A DNA stretch of 33,913 nucleotides from Methanobrevibacter thaueri (lineage in GTDB: Archaea; Methanobacteriota; Methanobacteria; Methanobacteriales; Methanobacteriaceae): assembly GCA_015062925.1 (NCBI GenBank), contig SUTL01000014.1:1-33913 (forward strand), in the 5' to 3' direction. Below are positions 19,050 through 28,946 of the stretch, piece after piece. Position 1 is the stretch's first letter; each line of letters starts with the position of its first letter. A model generated the notes under the pieces. It saw only the letters and a program-made list of their open reading frames with translations, was not told where the DNA came from and made no database searches. Made by a program: the position numbers and the translations under genes.

Positions 19050-20963
19050 ATGACTTCAGACATTTTAGATGAAATTAAAAAAGAAATTTTAGGCAAACTG
19101 CCAGATGAAATTCAGGTTTCTAAAGTAGAATTTGAAGGACCTGAAGTGGTGGTTTACACTAAAAATCCAGAAATAATTACTGAAAATGGTGATCTTATAC
19201 GGTCACTTGCAAAAGAACTTAGAAAAAGAATTATTATTAGATCTGACAAAAGTGCTTTACTTGAACCAGAAGACACTATAAATAAAATTCATGAAATTGT
19301 TCCTGAAGGAGCTGAAATTACTGATATTTACTTTGACACAGTTACCTGTGAAGTGGTGATTACTGCGAAAAAACCAGGACTTGTTATTGGAAAATATGGA
19401 GCAACATCAAGAACTATTGTTAAAAATACTGGATGGGCACCTAAAATATTAAGAACCCCACCTATTAGTTCAGATATTATTGGAAAAATTAGAACTATTC
19501 AGAAAAATAGTAGTAAAGATAGGAAGAAATTATTGCAGAAATTAGGACGTCAAATTCACCAAGGAAGTAAATATCCTAATGATTGGGCTAGAGTTACTTC
19601 AATGGGAGGATTCAAGGAAGTTGGACGTTCATCAATGTTACTTCAAACACCTAACAGTCGGGTGTTACTTGATTGTGGTGTTAATGTTGCTGCATCAGAT
19701 AATAAAAATGCATTTCCTATGTTGAATGCACCGGAATTTTCAATTGAAGAATTGGATGCAGTTATCATTTCTCATGCTCATTTAGATCATTGCGGATTTG
19801 TACCTTATCTTTTCCATTATGGATATGATGGACCAGTTTACTGTACAACTCCAACCAGAGATTTAACCACACTTTTACAATTTGATCATTTGGATATTGC
19901 ACATAGAGAGGGAAATCCTTTACCATTCACATCTAAAAATGTGAAACAGCAAATTAAAAATACAATTACTTTAGATTATGGTGAAGTAACTGATATTTCA
20001 CCGGATATTAGATTAACATTACATAATGCAGGTCATATTTTAGGTTCTGCAATTTCCCATATGCATATTGGAGATGGAGCTTATAATTTAGTATATACTG
20101 GAGATTTTAAATATGAACCATCCAGATTACTTGAACCTGCAACTATTCGTTTTCCACGTGCTGAAACTGTAATTATGGAAAGTACTTATGGTGGAAGAGA
20201 AGATGTTCAACCTTCCAGGAATAATGCTGAAAAAGAAATGATGAAAACAATTTATAAAACTCTTAAACGTGGTGGAAAAGTTTTAGTTCCTGTATTTGCT
20301 GTGGGAAGGGCACAGGAGTTAATGGTTGTGCTTGAAGAGTATATGAGACATGGTATGATTGAAGAAGTACCGATTTATATTGATGGAATGATTTGGGAAG
20401 CAACTGCTATCCACACTGCAAGACCAGAGTATTTAAGTAAGGATTTAAGAGATCAAATTTTCCATATGGGAAGAAATCCTTTTGTCTCAGAAATGTTTGA
20501 AAAAGTTCAAAATCGTGATCAGAGAAAAGAAATTGTTGAATCAAAACAACCTGCAATCATCTTATCCACTTCAGGAATGTTAACTGGTGGAAACTCTGTA
20601 GAATACTTTAAATGGTTATGTGAAGATGAAAGAAACACTCTTATATTTGTAGGATATCAGTCTGAAGGTTCTATGGGTAGAAGAGTTCAGAAAGGTTGGA
20701 AAGAAATTCCACTCGAAGATGATGATGGAAGAACCAGACAATTCTATGTTAAAATGCAAATTAAAACAATTAATGGATTTAGTGGTCATTCTAATAGAAG
20801 ACAATTAATGGAATATGTTAAAAGACTTAATCCAAGACCTGAAAAGGTTATTACTTGTCATGGAGACCCATATAAAGCTGTTGATTTAGCCTCATCAATT
20901 CATAGAAGTTATAAAATTGAGACTAAAACTCCAATTAATTTAGATTGTGTGAGAATACATTAA
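19050..20963 (+). CDS. fttA: Archaeal transcription termination factor aCPSF1/FttA (beta-CASP ribonuclease)
   Basis: FttA/aCPSF1 is the CPSF73-like ribonuclease that cleaves nascent RNA at U-rich sites and terminates transcription genome-wide in archaea. Domain order: N-terminal KH domains (about 1-145, with the GxxG loop IGKYG at 113-117), metallo-beta-lactamase core from about 180 with HAHLDH (242-247) for two zinc ions, the beta-CASP insertion (about 380-560, [16 protein letters not shown]), and the C-terminal [11 protein letters not shown] and CHGDP motifs. The 637-residue length is typical. GAAGGG lies five bases before the ATG. The leader carries a strong hairpin and T-run, which could be a target of its own product. 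Confidence 0.96.
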   Translation: MTSDILDEIKKEILGKLPDEIQVSKVEFEGPEVVVYTKNPEIITENGDLIRSLAKELRKRIIIRSDKSALLEPEDTINKIHEIVPEGAEITDIYFDTVTCEVVITAKKPGLVIGKYGATSRTIVKNTGWAPKILRTPPISSDIIGKIRTIQKNSSKDRKKLLQKLGRQIHQGSKYPNDWARVTSMGGFKEVGRSSMLLQTPNSRVLLDCGVNVAASDNKNAFPMLNAPEFSIEELDAVIISHAHLDHCGFVPYLFHYGYDGPVYCTTPTRDLTTLLQFDHLDIAHREGNPLPFTSKNVKQQIKNTITLDYGEVTDISPDIRLTLHNAGHILGSAISHMHIGDGAYNLVYTGDFKYEPSRLLEPATIRFPRAETVIMESTYGGREDVQPSRNNAEKEMMKTIYKTLKRGGKVLVPVFAVGRAQELMVVLEEYMRHGMIEEVPIYIDGMIWEATAIHTARPEYLSKDLRDQIFHMGRNPFVSEMFEKVQNRDQRKEIVESKQPAIILSTSGMLTGGNSVEYFKWLCEDERNTLIFVGYQSEGSMGRRVQKGWKEIPLEDDDGRTRQFYVKMQIKTINGFSGHSNRRQLMEYVKRLNPRPEKVITCHGDPYKAVDLASSIHRSYKIETKTPINLDCVRIH

Positions 20964-20991
20964 GGAAAAATTAAATATCATATTGAACAAA

Positions 20992-21015
20992 ACTATTAAT
21001 AGTATAAATTTTTAA
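20992..21015 (+). promoter_or_regulatory. Palindrome in the fttA-purM gap
   Basis: ACTATTAATAGT (20992-21003) is a perfect 12-bp palindrome followed by ATAAATTTTTAA. It could be a short 3'-end signal for fttA or an operator for purM. An AGGTG ribosome binding site then precedes the purM ATG. Confidence 0.3.
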
Positions 21016-21027
21016 TTAGGTGTAAAC

Positions 21028-22047
21028 ATGGTTACTTATTCAGAATCAGGCGTAGATATTGATTTAGAAGCAGATACCGTTTCTGCATTAGCAAACAAAC
21101 TTAAATCAACATTAGAATGTAGAGATATAATTACTGACAGCGGACATTATGCAGCATTAGTTAAACTGGGAGATAAAGCTATTGCAATGAGTACAGATGG
21201 TGTTGGAAGTAAAATTCTAATCGCAGAAATGATGAACAAATACGATACCGTAGGAATAGACTGTATTGCCATGGTAGTTAATGATATACTATGTGTTGGT
21301 GCTGAACCTATAGCATTAGTTGATTACCTTGCTGTTGAAAAACCAGACCCTAAAAGAGCAGCAGAAATTGCAGAAGGACTTGTAACTGGAGCAAAAGAAT
21401 CAAAAATAGCAATTATTGGTGGTGAAACCGCATCACTCCCAGGAATAATAAAAGATTTTGACCTTGCAGGAACAGGTATTGGATTTGTAGATATTGATAA
21501 AATCATTACTGGAGAAAAAATCCAACCAGGAAACGTATTAATAGGTATTGAAAGTAATGGAATACATTCAAACGGATACAGCCTTGCAAGAAAAGCATTA
21601 TTCGACGATGCTGGTTTTGATGTGAATGATAAAATGCCAAACGGCAACACCACCATTGGAGAAGAATTAATAAGACCAACTGAATTATATGTAAAACCAA
21701 TAGTAGCCCTATTTGAAAAAGAATATAATATTAACGGACTAGCACATATTACTGGAGGAGGTTTCACCAACCTCAGACGTTTGAAAAAAGGAGTTGGATA
21801 TGAAATCAACAACCTCCCAGAAGTCCCAGAAATATTCAAATTAATATATGAACAAAACGTAGACATCAAAGAAATGTATAAAGTTTTCAATATGGGTGTC
21901 GGTTTTGTTGTAATAACAACTGAAGATGAATCAGAAAAAATTATGGAAACTTTAAAAGAATATTGTAACTGTCAAATCATTGGTAGAGTAACTGATGATG
22001 AAAAAATAATTGTTAATACTTTTGAAGGTTCAGAAATTGAATACTAA
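21028..22047 (+). CDS. purM: Phosphoribosylformylglycinamidine cyclo-ligase (AIR synthetase)
   Basis: PurM closes the imidazole ring in the fifth step of purine synthesis, using ATP. The 339-residue protein has the typical start [13 protein letters not shown], the [11 protein letters not shown] motif (about 54-64), GGETASLPG (about 131-139) and [12 protein letters not shown] (about 178-189). It lies 64 bases after fttA and is followed after ten bases by comC, so purM and comC are probably cotranscribed. No anomaly is visible. Confidence 0.96.
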   Translation: MVTYSESGVDIDLEADTVSALANKLKSTLECRDIITDSGHYAALVKLGDKAIAMSTDGVGSKILIAEMMNKYDTVGIDCIAMVVNDILCVGAEPIALVDYLAVEKPDPKRAAEIAEGLVTGAKESKIAIIGGETASLPGIIKDFDLAGTGIGFVDIDKIITGEKIQPGNVLIGIESNGIHSNGYSLARKALFDDAGFDVNDKMPNGNTTIGEELIRPTELYVKPIVALFEKEYNINGLAHITGGGFTNLRRLKKGVGYEINNLPEVPEIFKLIYEQNVDIKEMYKVFNMGVGFVVITTEDESEKIMETLKEYCNCQIIGRVTDDEKIIVNTFEGSEIEY

Positions 22048-22057
22048 GAGGAATAAC

Positions 22058-23086
22058 ATGAAAATAATGAAAGAAAATGAAATTGCTCTTGTTAAAGAAA
22101 TATTAAAAAAACTTGGAGCTAGTGAAGAAGATCAGGAATTAGTAGCTGAAGCAACATTAGATGCGGATTTAAAAGGATTCACATCACACGGGCTTGGACG
22201 ATTCCCCCAATATCTTATTAGTATTGAATCTGGAACCATAAACTTAAAAGACAACATAACTATTGAAAAAGAAACTCCAGCAATTGCATTAATAAATGGT
22301 AACAGTGGATTTGGTCAAGCAGTATCATATAAAGCCATGCAAATAGCAATTAAAAAAGCAAAAGAAGTGGGTATTGCATGCGTAGGTGTTCACAACAGTA
22401 ATCATTTTGGAGTAACCGGATTTTACTCCGATCTTGCATTACGTGAAAACTGTATTGGATTAGTTCTTGCAAATACCGATCCGGCTATCGCACCATTAGG
22501 AGGTAGTGAAGCATTAATTGGAACAAACCCTCTTGCATTAGGAATCCCATCAGACTCCTATATTACTGTAGATATGGCAACTTCTGTTACTGCACGTGGA
22601 AAAATCATTGAATCAAAAAGAAAAGGATTGGATTTACCTGACGGCTGGGCATTGGATAAAAATGGAAATCCAACAAATGATCCTAACGAAGCACTTGAAG
22701 GATCAATTTTACCATTTGGCGGATTTAAAGGATATGCAATATCATTATTAATTGAAATTTTAACCGGGCCTTTAGTACAGGCAGGTTATGGTCATGGAGT
22801 AACAGGAACAGCATCTCCAACTAAAAATTGTACAAAAGGAGATTTATATGTTGCAGTTGACCCAAGTAAATTCGGTGATTTTGAAGAATTTAAAGCAAAC
22901 ACTGAAGATTTAATTTCCCAAGTAAGGGCAACTGGTGATAATGTTGCTATTCCTGGAGATTTGGAAGTTAAAAGAATTGCTGAAGCCGAAGCTAATGGTG
23001 TGGCAATTGATGAAAAATTATATGATCAATTAAAAGAAATCTGTGATAAGTTAGATATTGACATTGATTCATATGTAGAAAAATAA
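22058..23086 (+). CDS. comC: L-2-hydroxycarboxylate (sulfolactate) dehydrogenase ComC
   Basis: A member of the MDH2/LDH2 (malate/L-lactate dehydrogenase type 2) oxidoreductases. In methanogens ComC oxidises sulfolactate to sulfopyruvate with NAD(P), the third step of coenzyme M synthesis. The 342-residue product contains SHGLGRFPQYL (43-53), VGVHNSNHFGVTGFY (109-123) with the conserved histidine, and GHGVTGTASPTKN near residue 250. The ORF track starts at 22010 inside purM. I choose the ATG at 22058 because AGAGGAA precedes it and MKIMKENEIALVKEI is family-like. Broader hydroxycarboxylate dehydrogenase activity is possible, but comB in the same window supports ComC. Confidence 0.9.
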   Translation: MKIMKENEIALVKEILKKLGASEEDQELVAEATLDADLKGFTSHGLGRFPQYLISIESGTINLKDNITIEKETPAIALINGNSGFGQAVSYKAMQIAIKKAKEVGIACVGVHNSNHFGVTGFYSDLALRENCIGLVLANTDPAIAPLGGSEALIGTNPLALGIPSDSYITVDMATSVTARGKIIESKRKGLDLPDGWALDKNGNPTNDPNEALEGSILPFGGFKGYAISLLIEILTGPLVQAGYGHGVTGTASPTKNCTKGDLYVAVDPSKFGDFEEFKANTEDLISQVRATGDNVAIPGDLEVKRIAEAEANGVAIDEKLYDQLKEICDKLDIDIDSYVEK

Positions 23087-23126
23087 TAAGAATCAAACAT
23101 GATTCTTATTTTAAAACTTTTTTTTG
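23085..23126 (+). terminator. Hairpin terminator after comC
   Basis: AATAAGAATCA (23085-23095), loop AACA, TGATTCTTATT (23100-23110) form a perfect 11-bp stem that begins in the comC stop codon. It is followed by TTAAAACTTTTTTTTG. This is the best hairpin-plus-T-tract terminator in the window. Confidence 0.75.
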
Positions 23127-23549
23127 AAAATGATTATTTTTAATTAAACATGAGATAATTATTTAAATTTTATATCATATCTGATATTCACTTAACTATT
23201 TATTAAATATGCAATTGAAATTTTGAGAAAACATTTCAACTAATATAATTAATTAATCCTTTAATAATTCAACTATTTTTCCTGAGAAATTATAGAATAA
23301 TAATATAGTATTTTAATATACTTGGAATATACCTTTGATTAATATTAATCTGATGAATTGGATGTATATACTAATTCCAAAAATGGCACATTAAAAATTA
23401 AAATAAAATAAAACATATAAAATCTAAAAAAATAATGAAATAAAACAAAACTATAAATGTAAAAAACTGCTAATATCTATGTACTGGAAATCATAACCAT
23501 ATTATTTTATATAAAAAATGATTTTCAAATAAAGGAGGATAATAAATTT
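23127..23549 (+). promoter_or_regulatory. Long AT-rich spacer and promoter upstream of the adhesin-like gene
   Basis: About 420 bases with no gene. It contains a perfect 14-bp palindrome GATTAATATTAATC (23337-23350) enclosed by the inverted repeat TTGGAAT (23322-23328) / ATTCCAA (23374-23380). A clear TATA box TTTTATATAAAA (23505-23516) is followed by AAAGGAGG (23531-23538), eleven bases before the ATG. The dyads lie too far upstream to be simple roadblock operators but could bind an activator. Confidence 0.45.
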
Positions 23550-26084
23550 ATGAAATTTAAAAACTCTTATATCTTATTAATAACAATAGCAATATTCTTA
23601 TTAATAAGTATCGGGTCTGTTTGCGCTAATGACAACATAGAGGCAAATAATAGTTCATTAGCAATTGCAGATGGAAATGATGTCATTAACGACGACAATA
23701 CACATGAAGGAATAACAAAATCAGCAATAAATACTACAATAGATGCTGATGATACAAAAGAATTCAAAAATAACGAAGATAAAATTATCACAGTAACTGT
23801 AAAAGACAACGAATCTAATATTATTCCTGTTGAAAAAAATAATTTAACATTATTTGAAGGATCCACAGAAATAGGATTCACATACAACAACACACAACTT
23901 AAAATAACCGATTCCCTATCAATAGGAGATCACAACCTAATAATAAAATACTTAGGTAATGCAAATTACACAAACTCAACAAAAACAATTCAAGTTAAAA
24001 TATTAGGTTCAGAAACCGGAAACATAATCCATTGTGATGATGTAATTGTAAAAACTGACTCAGAGGCAATCAGTTTTATAGCAAACGTCACCACAAACAA
24101 TGGAACTCCGATTGCAGTAACAAATGATAATTTTAAAGTATATAATGGAACAAGTTTACTTGACACCACCTACGACGGGACAAAAATGACCATAAATAAA
24201 AAATTAAAAAATGGAGTATATATTTTATCCCTAAAATTCCTAGGTGATGCTACATACAATGCTACAAGTAAAAATATAACTTTGAAAATATACACAATTA
24301 AAATAAACGGAACTGTAAAAGTAAACTCCACCAAAAAAGGAGAAGCTAAATTAAACATTACAGATGGAAAAGATTCAATAAGCTTTACAAAAGACGAAAT
24401 AGACATTAGTTTAAGTTATGTTAAAGATAATAAAACTGTCATCATCCCTATTAAAACATGGGATGTAGTTAATAATGTAATAGTCTTTGAAGTTGAAAAT
24501 GACAACTTTACAAGTGCAACATTAAATGTCACATACAAAAACACTTGTAAAACAAATGCAACAGTAAACAGAGTTTACAACATAAAAGTAACTCCAATTA
24601 CAACAACCCAAGATTACCAAGAAGGTAATTTCACATTCCAACTTACTGACATGGACACCAATGAATTATTAAGAAACAAAACAGTAACAATATCTTTAAC
24701 TAAAAACGGAACAAACGTATACTTCATCACTAAAAATGACCAAGGATACAGTCTCGGAACTACCCTTACAGTAACAAGTGATGCAAATGGAATAATTACA
24801 TTGAAAAATGAAAACTTCTATCCTGGATTAGTATTTAGTGATAAAATTTTCCCACCAATAGGTGAATACCAAGTTAAAATTGGAGGAACCGGAATAGAAG
24901 ATAAAAGCGGAAACAATACTAAAATTAAAATCAACCCAATTGATGTTAATATTGTTCTTGAAAACTATAATGAATACTACGGTAGCGATAAAAAAGTAAA
25001 AATCATAGTAACCAATGCAAAAACAGGAGCACCAGTTCCTAGTGTTTACATTTTACTCAATGTTAGTGGAGCTAATTTAACCAATCCTAACCAAATGACT
25101 GATGCAAACGGTACAATCCAACTTGGAGTAAGCGGATTATATCCAAATACATTCAACATTACTTACCAAGAAAACGATACCAACATTAATAGTGGAAATG
25201 GATCTGGATCATTCACTATTAAACAAGTACCAGTTGTAATTAAAGGAGATAATGTTAAAATCTACTACAACACAGGCAGCACATATACAATTAAAGTTAC
25301 ACGTAATGGTAAAGCTGTAAGTGGAATGTATATTCTTGTAAGATTATACTCCACCTCAAGCAAATATAACGATTACTTATTCATGACCAACAATAAAGGA
25401 CAAGTATCATTCAGTGCTTCCCTTGCTGTTGGAAAACATAAAATAATCGTATCTTCAGCAGATACCAGATACAATGCAAGTAAAATCACAAAAACAATCA
25501 CAGTTAAAAAAGCTAGTGGTAAATTCAAAGCTAATAAAGTAAATACTTACTACAAAAGTGGTAAAGCATTAACTATTAAATTAACTAACACTAAAAATAA
25601 AAAACCAATCTACGCTGCAAAAGTAAATGTTAAAGTATTTGTTACAAAAACCAAATACTACAATTACAACGGAAACACTGCAATGAACGGTAAACTCAAA
25701 TTATCTGTAGATACATTAAAACCAGGTAGTTATAAGATTGTAATCTCCGATGCTGATAAAAAAGATTATTCAGCTAAATCAATTACTACAAAAGCAGTTA
25801 TTAAAAAAGCAAAAACCAAATTATCCGCTAAAAAAATAACCGCCAATAAAGGAGAAAACAAATACATGAAAATAACTACCAGTAAAAAAATGGTTGGCGC
25901 TACCCTTAAAGTTAAAGTATATACTGGTAAAAGTGCTAAAACATATAAAATAAAAACTGACTCAAAAGGAGCAGCTAAATTAAGCACCAAGAGCTTAAGT
26001 GCTGGAAAGCATAAAGTTGTTGCTTCAATATCAGAAAAATATACTAAAGGTAAAAAAGCAAAATCAACTATAACAATTAAATAA
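23550..26084 (+). CDS. Secreted adhesin-like protein with Ig-like repeats
   Basis: The 844-residue protein has a signal peptide (MKFKNSYILL, then a hydrophobic core and cleavage near VCAND). It is then a tandem series of Ig-like/invasin-like beta domains. Two N-terminal units end in LIIKYLGNANYTNST-like and LSLKFLGDATYNATS-like strands (about 55-150 and 155-250). A looser middle region follows (about 250-550). Three lysine-rich C-terminal repeats (about 557-656, 657-756, 757-844) share the pattern GxxSxS...LxxGxHKIxxS. This is the style of adhesin-like proteins abundant in gut Methanobrevibacter and Methanosphaera. No transmembrane anchor or obvious pseudomurein-binding repeat is seen at the C-terminus. 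The strongly basic C-terminus may bind the wall electrostatically (inference). Target is unknown. Confidence 0.88.
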   Translation: MKFKNSYILLITIAIFLLISIGSVCANDNIEANNSSLAIADGNDVINDDNTHEGITKSAINTTIDADDTKEFKNNEDKIITVTVKDNESNIIPVEKNNLTLFEGSTEIGFTYNNTQLKITDSLSIGDHNLIIKYLGNANYTNSTKTIQVKILGSETGNIIHCDDVIVKTDSEAISFIANVTTNNGTPIAVTNDNFKVYNGTSLLDTTYDGTKMTINKKLKNGVYILSLKFLGDATYNATSKNITLKIYTIKINGTVKVNSTKKGEAKLNITDGKDSISFTKDEIDISLSYVKDNKTVIIPIKTWDVVNNVIVFEVENDNFTSATLNVTYKNTCKTNATVNRVYNIKVTPITTTQDYQEGNFTFQLTDMDTNELLRNKTVTISLTKNGTNVYFITKNDQGYSLGTTLTVTSDANGIITLKNENFYPGLVFSDKIFPPIGEYQVKIGGTGIEDKSGNNTKIKINPIDVNIVLENYNEYYGSDKKVKIIVTNAKTGAPVPSVYILLNVSGANLTNPNQMTDANGTIQLGVSGLYPNTFNITYQENDTNINSGNGSGSFTIKQVPVVIKGDNVKIYYNTGSTYTIKVTRNGKAVSGMYILVRLYSTSSKYNDYLFMTNNKGQVSFSASLAVGKHKIIVSSADTRYNASKITKTITVKKASGKFKANKVNTYYKSGKALTIKLTNTKNKKPIYAAKVNVKVFVTKTKYYNYNGNTAMNGKLKLSVDTLKPGSYKIVISDADKKDYSAKSITTKAVIKKAKTKLSAKKITANKGENKYMKITTSKKMVGATLKVKVYTGKSAKTYKIKTDSKGAAKLSTKSLSAGKHKVVASISEKYTKGKKAKSTITIK

Positions 26085-26107
26085 GAGAATTCAATATTAA
26101 TTCTCTT
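26083..26107. terminator. Bidirectional terminator between adhesin-like gene and polB1
   Basis: AAGAGAATT (26083-26091), 7-nt loop, AATTCTCTT (26099-26107) form a perfect 9-bp stem. It touches the stop codons of both convergent genes and is followed by T-rich sequence on both strands. Confidence 0.65.
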
Positions 26108-27897
26108 TATTTCTTATTTTTTTCATATTTCGCATAAAAACCATCAGTATCAGCATATATTGTATAAAAACCATATTCTTCTGCTTTTTTTATAGATGAT
26201 TTAATATACTGTCGTCCCCATGAAGTAATTGCTTTTGCACATTCAAATGAATACCATCTGAAACGAGGAAAACCATAAATACCATACATAGTATTAGCTA
26301 ATCTTTTAATAGCCTGTTGTTGTACATTTAAAGCTATTTTTTCCTGAGGATCAGTTGAAGATTTCATTTCACGTTTAATTCTAAATCTTTCCTGTAAAAT
26401 TTTATCAATAACTGAGGGGATAAATCCTTGAGGATCTTTTTTAAATTTAATTCCATGTTCAGGAGAAATATTATATTCCTCCTCATTTAGAATATCCTCC
26501 ATTACCATAACATCAGGAGATATGTTTTTAGAAATAATTATACTTGGATACAGACTTCTAAAATCAAATTGAACTAGATTTTCATGTAATCCTTTTTCAG
26601 GTTCTTTTACATATCCTCCTTCATTATCTTCAGCTGCAGCTCTATCAGCAAAGTTTGATCCCTGTTTGTTTGGAACAATTTCATTGTCAAAGTAAGCTTG
26701 TTTTACTAAAAACCATTCTGCTTGTTGACCTGTTGCCATACGAGATACATCGAATAATGGTTGGCCTATAATACGAGTTAATTCTAAATTAAGAGGTAGT
26801 GTTTGTTCTGCAATTTTTAATGTGGATATAACATCATCTAATGAATAATCAAATAATGTGTCAAGTTCATCTCCACCATTATCCCAGAATTCCCAAATAC
26901 GTTCTCCCGGAACATCAATTTTTTCCTCACCGAATAATTCATAATAAACCCTTTCCAATGTATATCTATCAAGAGTCATGTATCTTCTCATAACAAGATA
27001 CAAATCAACATGAATTAATCCTTTAAATGAAGCTGCATTTGCATATCCTCTTCTGATAAATTTAATATCAGATCCATCCATTCCAATATCCAAATCAACA
27101 TCTAAAATTTTAGCACGTTCCTTAATATATGGGAAGTCAAAATTATCAGAATTATAACCTACAATAATATCAATATTATTCTCTTTAATTATTTTAACGA
27201 ATTCCTCAATCATTGCTTTTTCAGATTCAACTTTATTTACAAAATCATCTTTATTTTTAGAATTTGTTTTTGTAGATATTACCTGATTTAATCCGAAGTT
27301 ACTTGCAATACCAATCATGATTATTTCATCTTCTTCTGAGTTTGGCATTCCATGTGGATTTCTAACTTCCAAGTCAAAACTTAAGATTCTGAAATTTTGA
27401 GGATATTCTTTAACTCTTTCCAGGTCTTGTGTTAATTTTATTATTTCAATATCCTGTTTTGAAGAATCAATGTCCATGAATTTTTCAATTTTATCTCCTG
27501 TTGCCACTACTTCAGTCATTGGAATAATATCTTTATCCATTAAATATCTTCGATAGAATGGAATATCAAATTCCCTTATTTGAATTACAGAATCCAAATC
27601 TCTTAAAGTATCTCTGTTTTTTGCTAATTGCTGTGGATGAGAGAATGTGACTTTTAAATATTCTCCTTCAATTTGAAAGTCTTTTTTAATTACTTTTTCA
27701 ATTTCAACTGTGTCGAATTTTCCTTTAATATCATCCATACATTGATTTATATCATCACTAACAACATATAAGTAAGGTTTGAATGAATCATCGATTAAAA
27801 TTATGTTTTTATCTCCATCTTTGGAAAAAAGTCTTATTACTGGTTTTTCTTCGTAAGTAACATAATCAATGTCCAATATAACAACATTTCGTTTCAT
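26107..27897 (-). CDS. polB1: Family B DNA polymerase, large fragment of the split enzyme (PolB1 type)
   Basis: The 596 residues contain the 3'-5' exonuclease motifs (ILSFDLEVR about 171-179, [13 protein letters not shown] about 246-258, YSLDDVIST about 351-359). The polymerase motifs follow: A ([11 protein letters not shown], 444-454), B ([16 protein letters not shown], 528-543) and C (IYADTDGFY, 580-588). The protein stops eight residues after motif C, so the thumb is missing. Archaeal PolB is normally near 780 residues. M. thermautotrophicus has PolB split into two genes at about this length, so this is most likely the natural large subunit, with a small polB2 elsewhere. The ATG overlaps the upstream transporter stop (ATGA). 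It ends at a shared bidirectional hairpin. Confidence 0.92.
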   Translation of the reverse strand: MKRNVVILDIDYVTYEEKPVIRLFSKDGDKNIILIDDSFKPYLYVVSDDINQCMDDIKGKFDTVEIEKVIKKDFQIEGEYLKVTFSHPQQLAKNRDTLRDLDSVIQIREFDIPFYRRYLMDKDIIPMTEVVATGDKIEKFMDIDSSKQDIEIIKLTQDLERVKEYPQNFRILSFDLEVRNPHGMPNSEEDEIIMIGIASNFGLNQVISTKTNSKNKDDFVNKVESEKAMIEEFVKIIKENNIDIIVGYNSDNFDFPYIKERAKILDVDLDIGMDGSDIKFIRRGYANAASFKGLIHVDLYLVMRRYMTLDRYTLERVYYELFGEEKIDVPGERIWEFWDNGGDELDTLFDYSLDDVISTLKIAEQTLPLNLELTRIIGQPLFDVSRMATGQQAEWFLVKQAYFDNEIVPNKQGSNFADRAAAEDNEGGYVKEPEKGLHENLVQFDFRSLYPSIIISKNISPDVMVMEDILNEEEYNISPEHGIKFKKDPQGFIPSVIDKILQERFRIKREMKSSTDPQEKIALNVQQQAIKRLANTMYGIYGFPRFRWYSFECAKAITSWGRQYIKSSIKKAEEYGFYTIYADTDGFYAKYEKNKK

Positions 27898-28919
27898 TGT
27901 TTTCCCCCGACAAGATATTCTTTTCTATAATTATCCAACACTACATATGTAATTCCTAATATTAAAGGCCCTACAATAAATCCAACTATTCCATAAACTA
28001 ATGGTCCGGATAAGAATCCTATAAGTAATATTAACGGATGAATATCAGCATAATGACTTGATAGTGCTGGTCGAATATACATGTCGATTGTGCTTAAGAA
28101 AAATCCGAATAATAATACAATTATTGCTCTTGGATAATTTCCAGACATTATGTCCATGAAAAATAATATCCAATATACCGGCCATGGCCCGAATATTGGG
28201 ATGAGTTGTAATATTCCAGTTATAACTCCTAGAAATATTCCGAATTCATATCCAAGAAGTGAATAACCAATTGCACCGAATATTCCAATTATTAAAGATG
28301 TTAAAAAGTGTCCGTAGAATATGCTTCGCAATACATCTTTCACTGATTCAACAGTATTGTTGAAAAATTCCTTTGAATCTTCTGGGACAAATGATTCTAT
28401 AAATTCAAAACATTTATCCCCATCACGAGCAAAGTAAAACACAGAACAGATTAGTATGAACAAATCCAATGTAACATTCATTAAACCAGATACTGCTTTA
28501 ACAAGATAATTTAAAACATAACTGCCCACTTCATGAATTGATGAGTTGATTGATGAAGATAGTGAATTAATATCAAATTGCCAAGGCAGATAATTAGTAA
28601 CTGAAGTTATTACAGTATTAATATCTGTGTTTGAAGTGGAGTTTAAAATTAATGATCCTATACTTGAAAGTTCAAAAGTAATATATGCAACCAATATTAT
28701 TAACGGTACTAAAATAAGAATCATTGCAAGTAAAATTGAAATTGATGGGAATTTTAACTTGGATTGTATTTTCACAGCAACAGGACGAACTCCATATGCT
28801 AAAATTGCTCCTAAAATCACCATGTTCAACACAGGAAATACAATCATTAAAGACACTATTAATAAGAATATTATTAAAAGCACCGGCGGTGTTAAGTATT
28901 GTTTAATGTTGATTTCCAT
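27894..28919 (-). CDS. AI-2E/PerM-family membrane transporter (UPF0118)
   Basis: This roughly 340-residue protein has about seven or eight membrane segments, beginning [20 protein letters not shown]. It has the family hallmark stretch [16 protein letters not shown] and a C-terminal [19 protein letters not shown]. Family members export varied small molecules; autoinducer-2 transport was shown for one E. coli member, and the archaeal substrate is unknown. I prefer the ATG at 28919 (MEINIKQYL), which has GGGGT about eight bases upstream. The track's ATG at 28934 adds five residues. It overlaps polB1 by four bases and follows pyrK closely, so the genes are read together without obvious functional linkage. 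Confidence 0.85.
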   Translation of the reverse strand: MEINIKQYLTPPVLLIIFLLIVSLMIVFPVLNMVILGAILAYGVRPVAVKIQSKLKFPSISILLAMILILVPLIILVAYITFELSSIGSLILNSTSNTDINTVITSVTNYLPWQFDINSLSSSINSSIHEVGSYVLNYLVKAVSGLMNVTLDLFILICSVFYFARDGDKCFEFIESFVPEDSKEFFNNTVESVKDVLRSIFYGHFLTSLIIGIFGAIGYSLLGYEFGIFLGVITGILQLIPIFGPWPVYWILFFMDIMSGNYPRAIIVLLFGFFLSTIDMYIRPALSSHYADIHPLILLIGFLSGPLVYGIVGFIVGPLILGITYVVLDNYRKEYLVGGKQ

Positions 28920-28946
28920 TCTTTTAAACCCCATATTAGCATTATT

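Noticed and set aside
21324-21890. 188-aa minus-strand ORF
   Set aside because: It is a shadow of purM, which is unambiguous on the plus strand.
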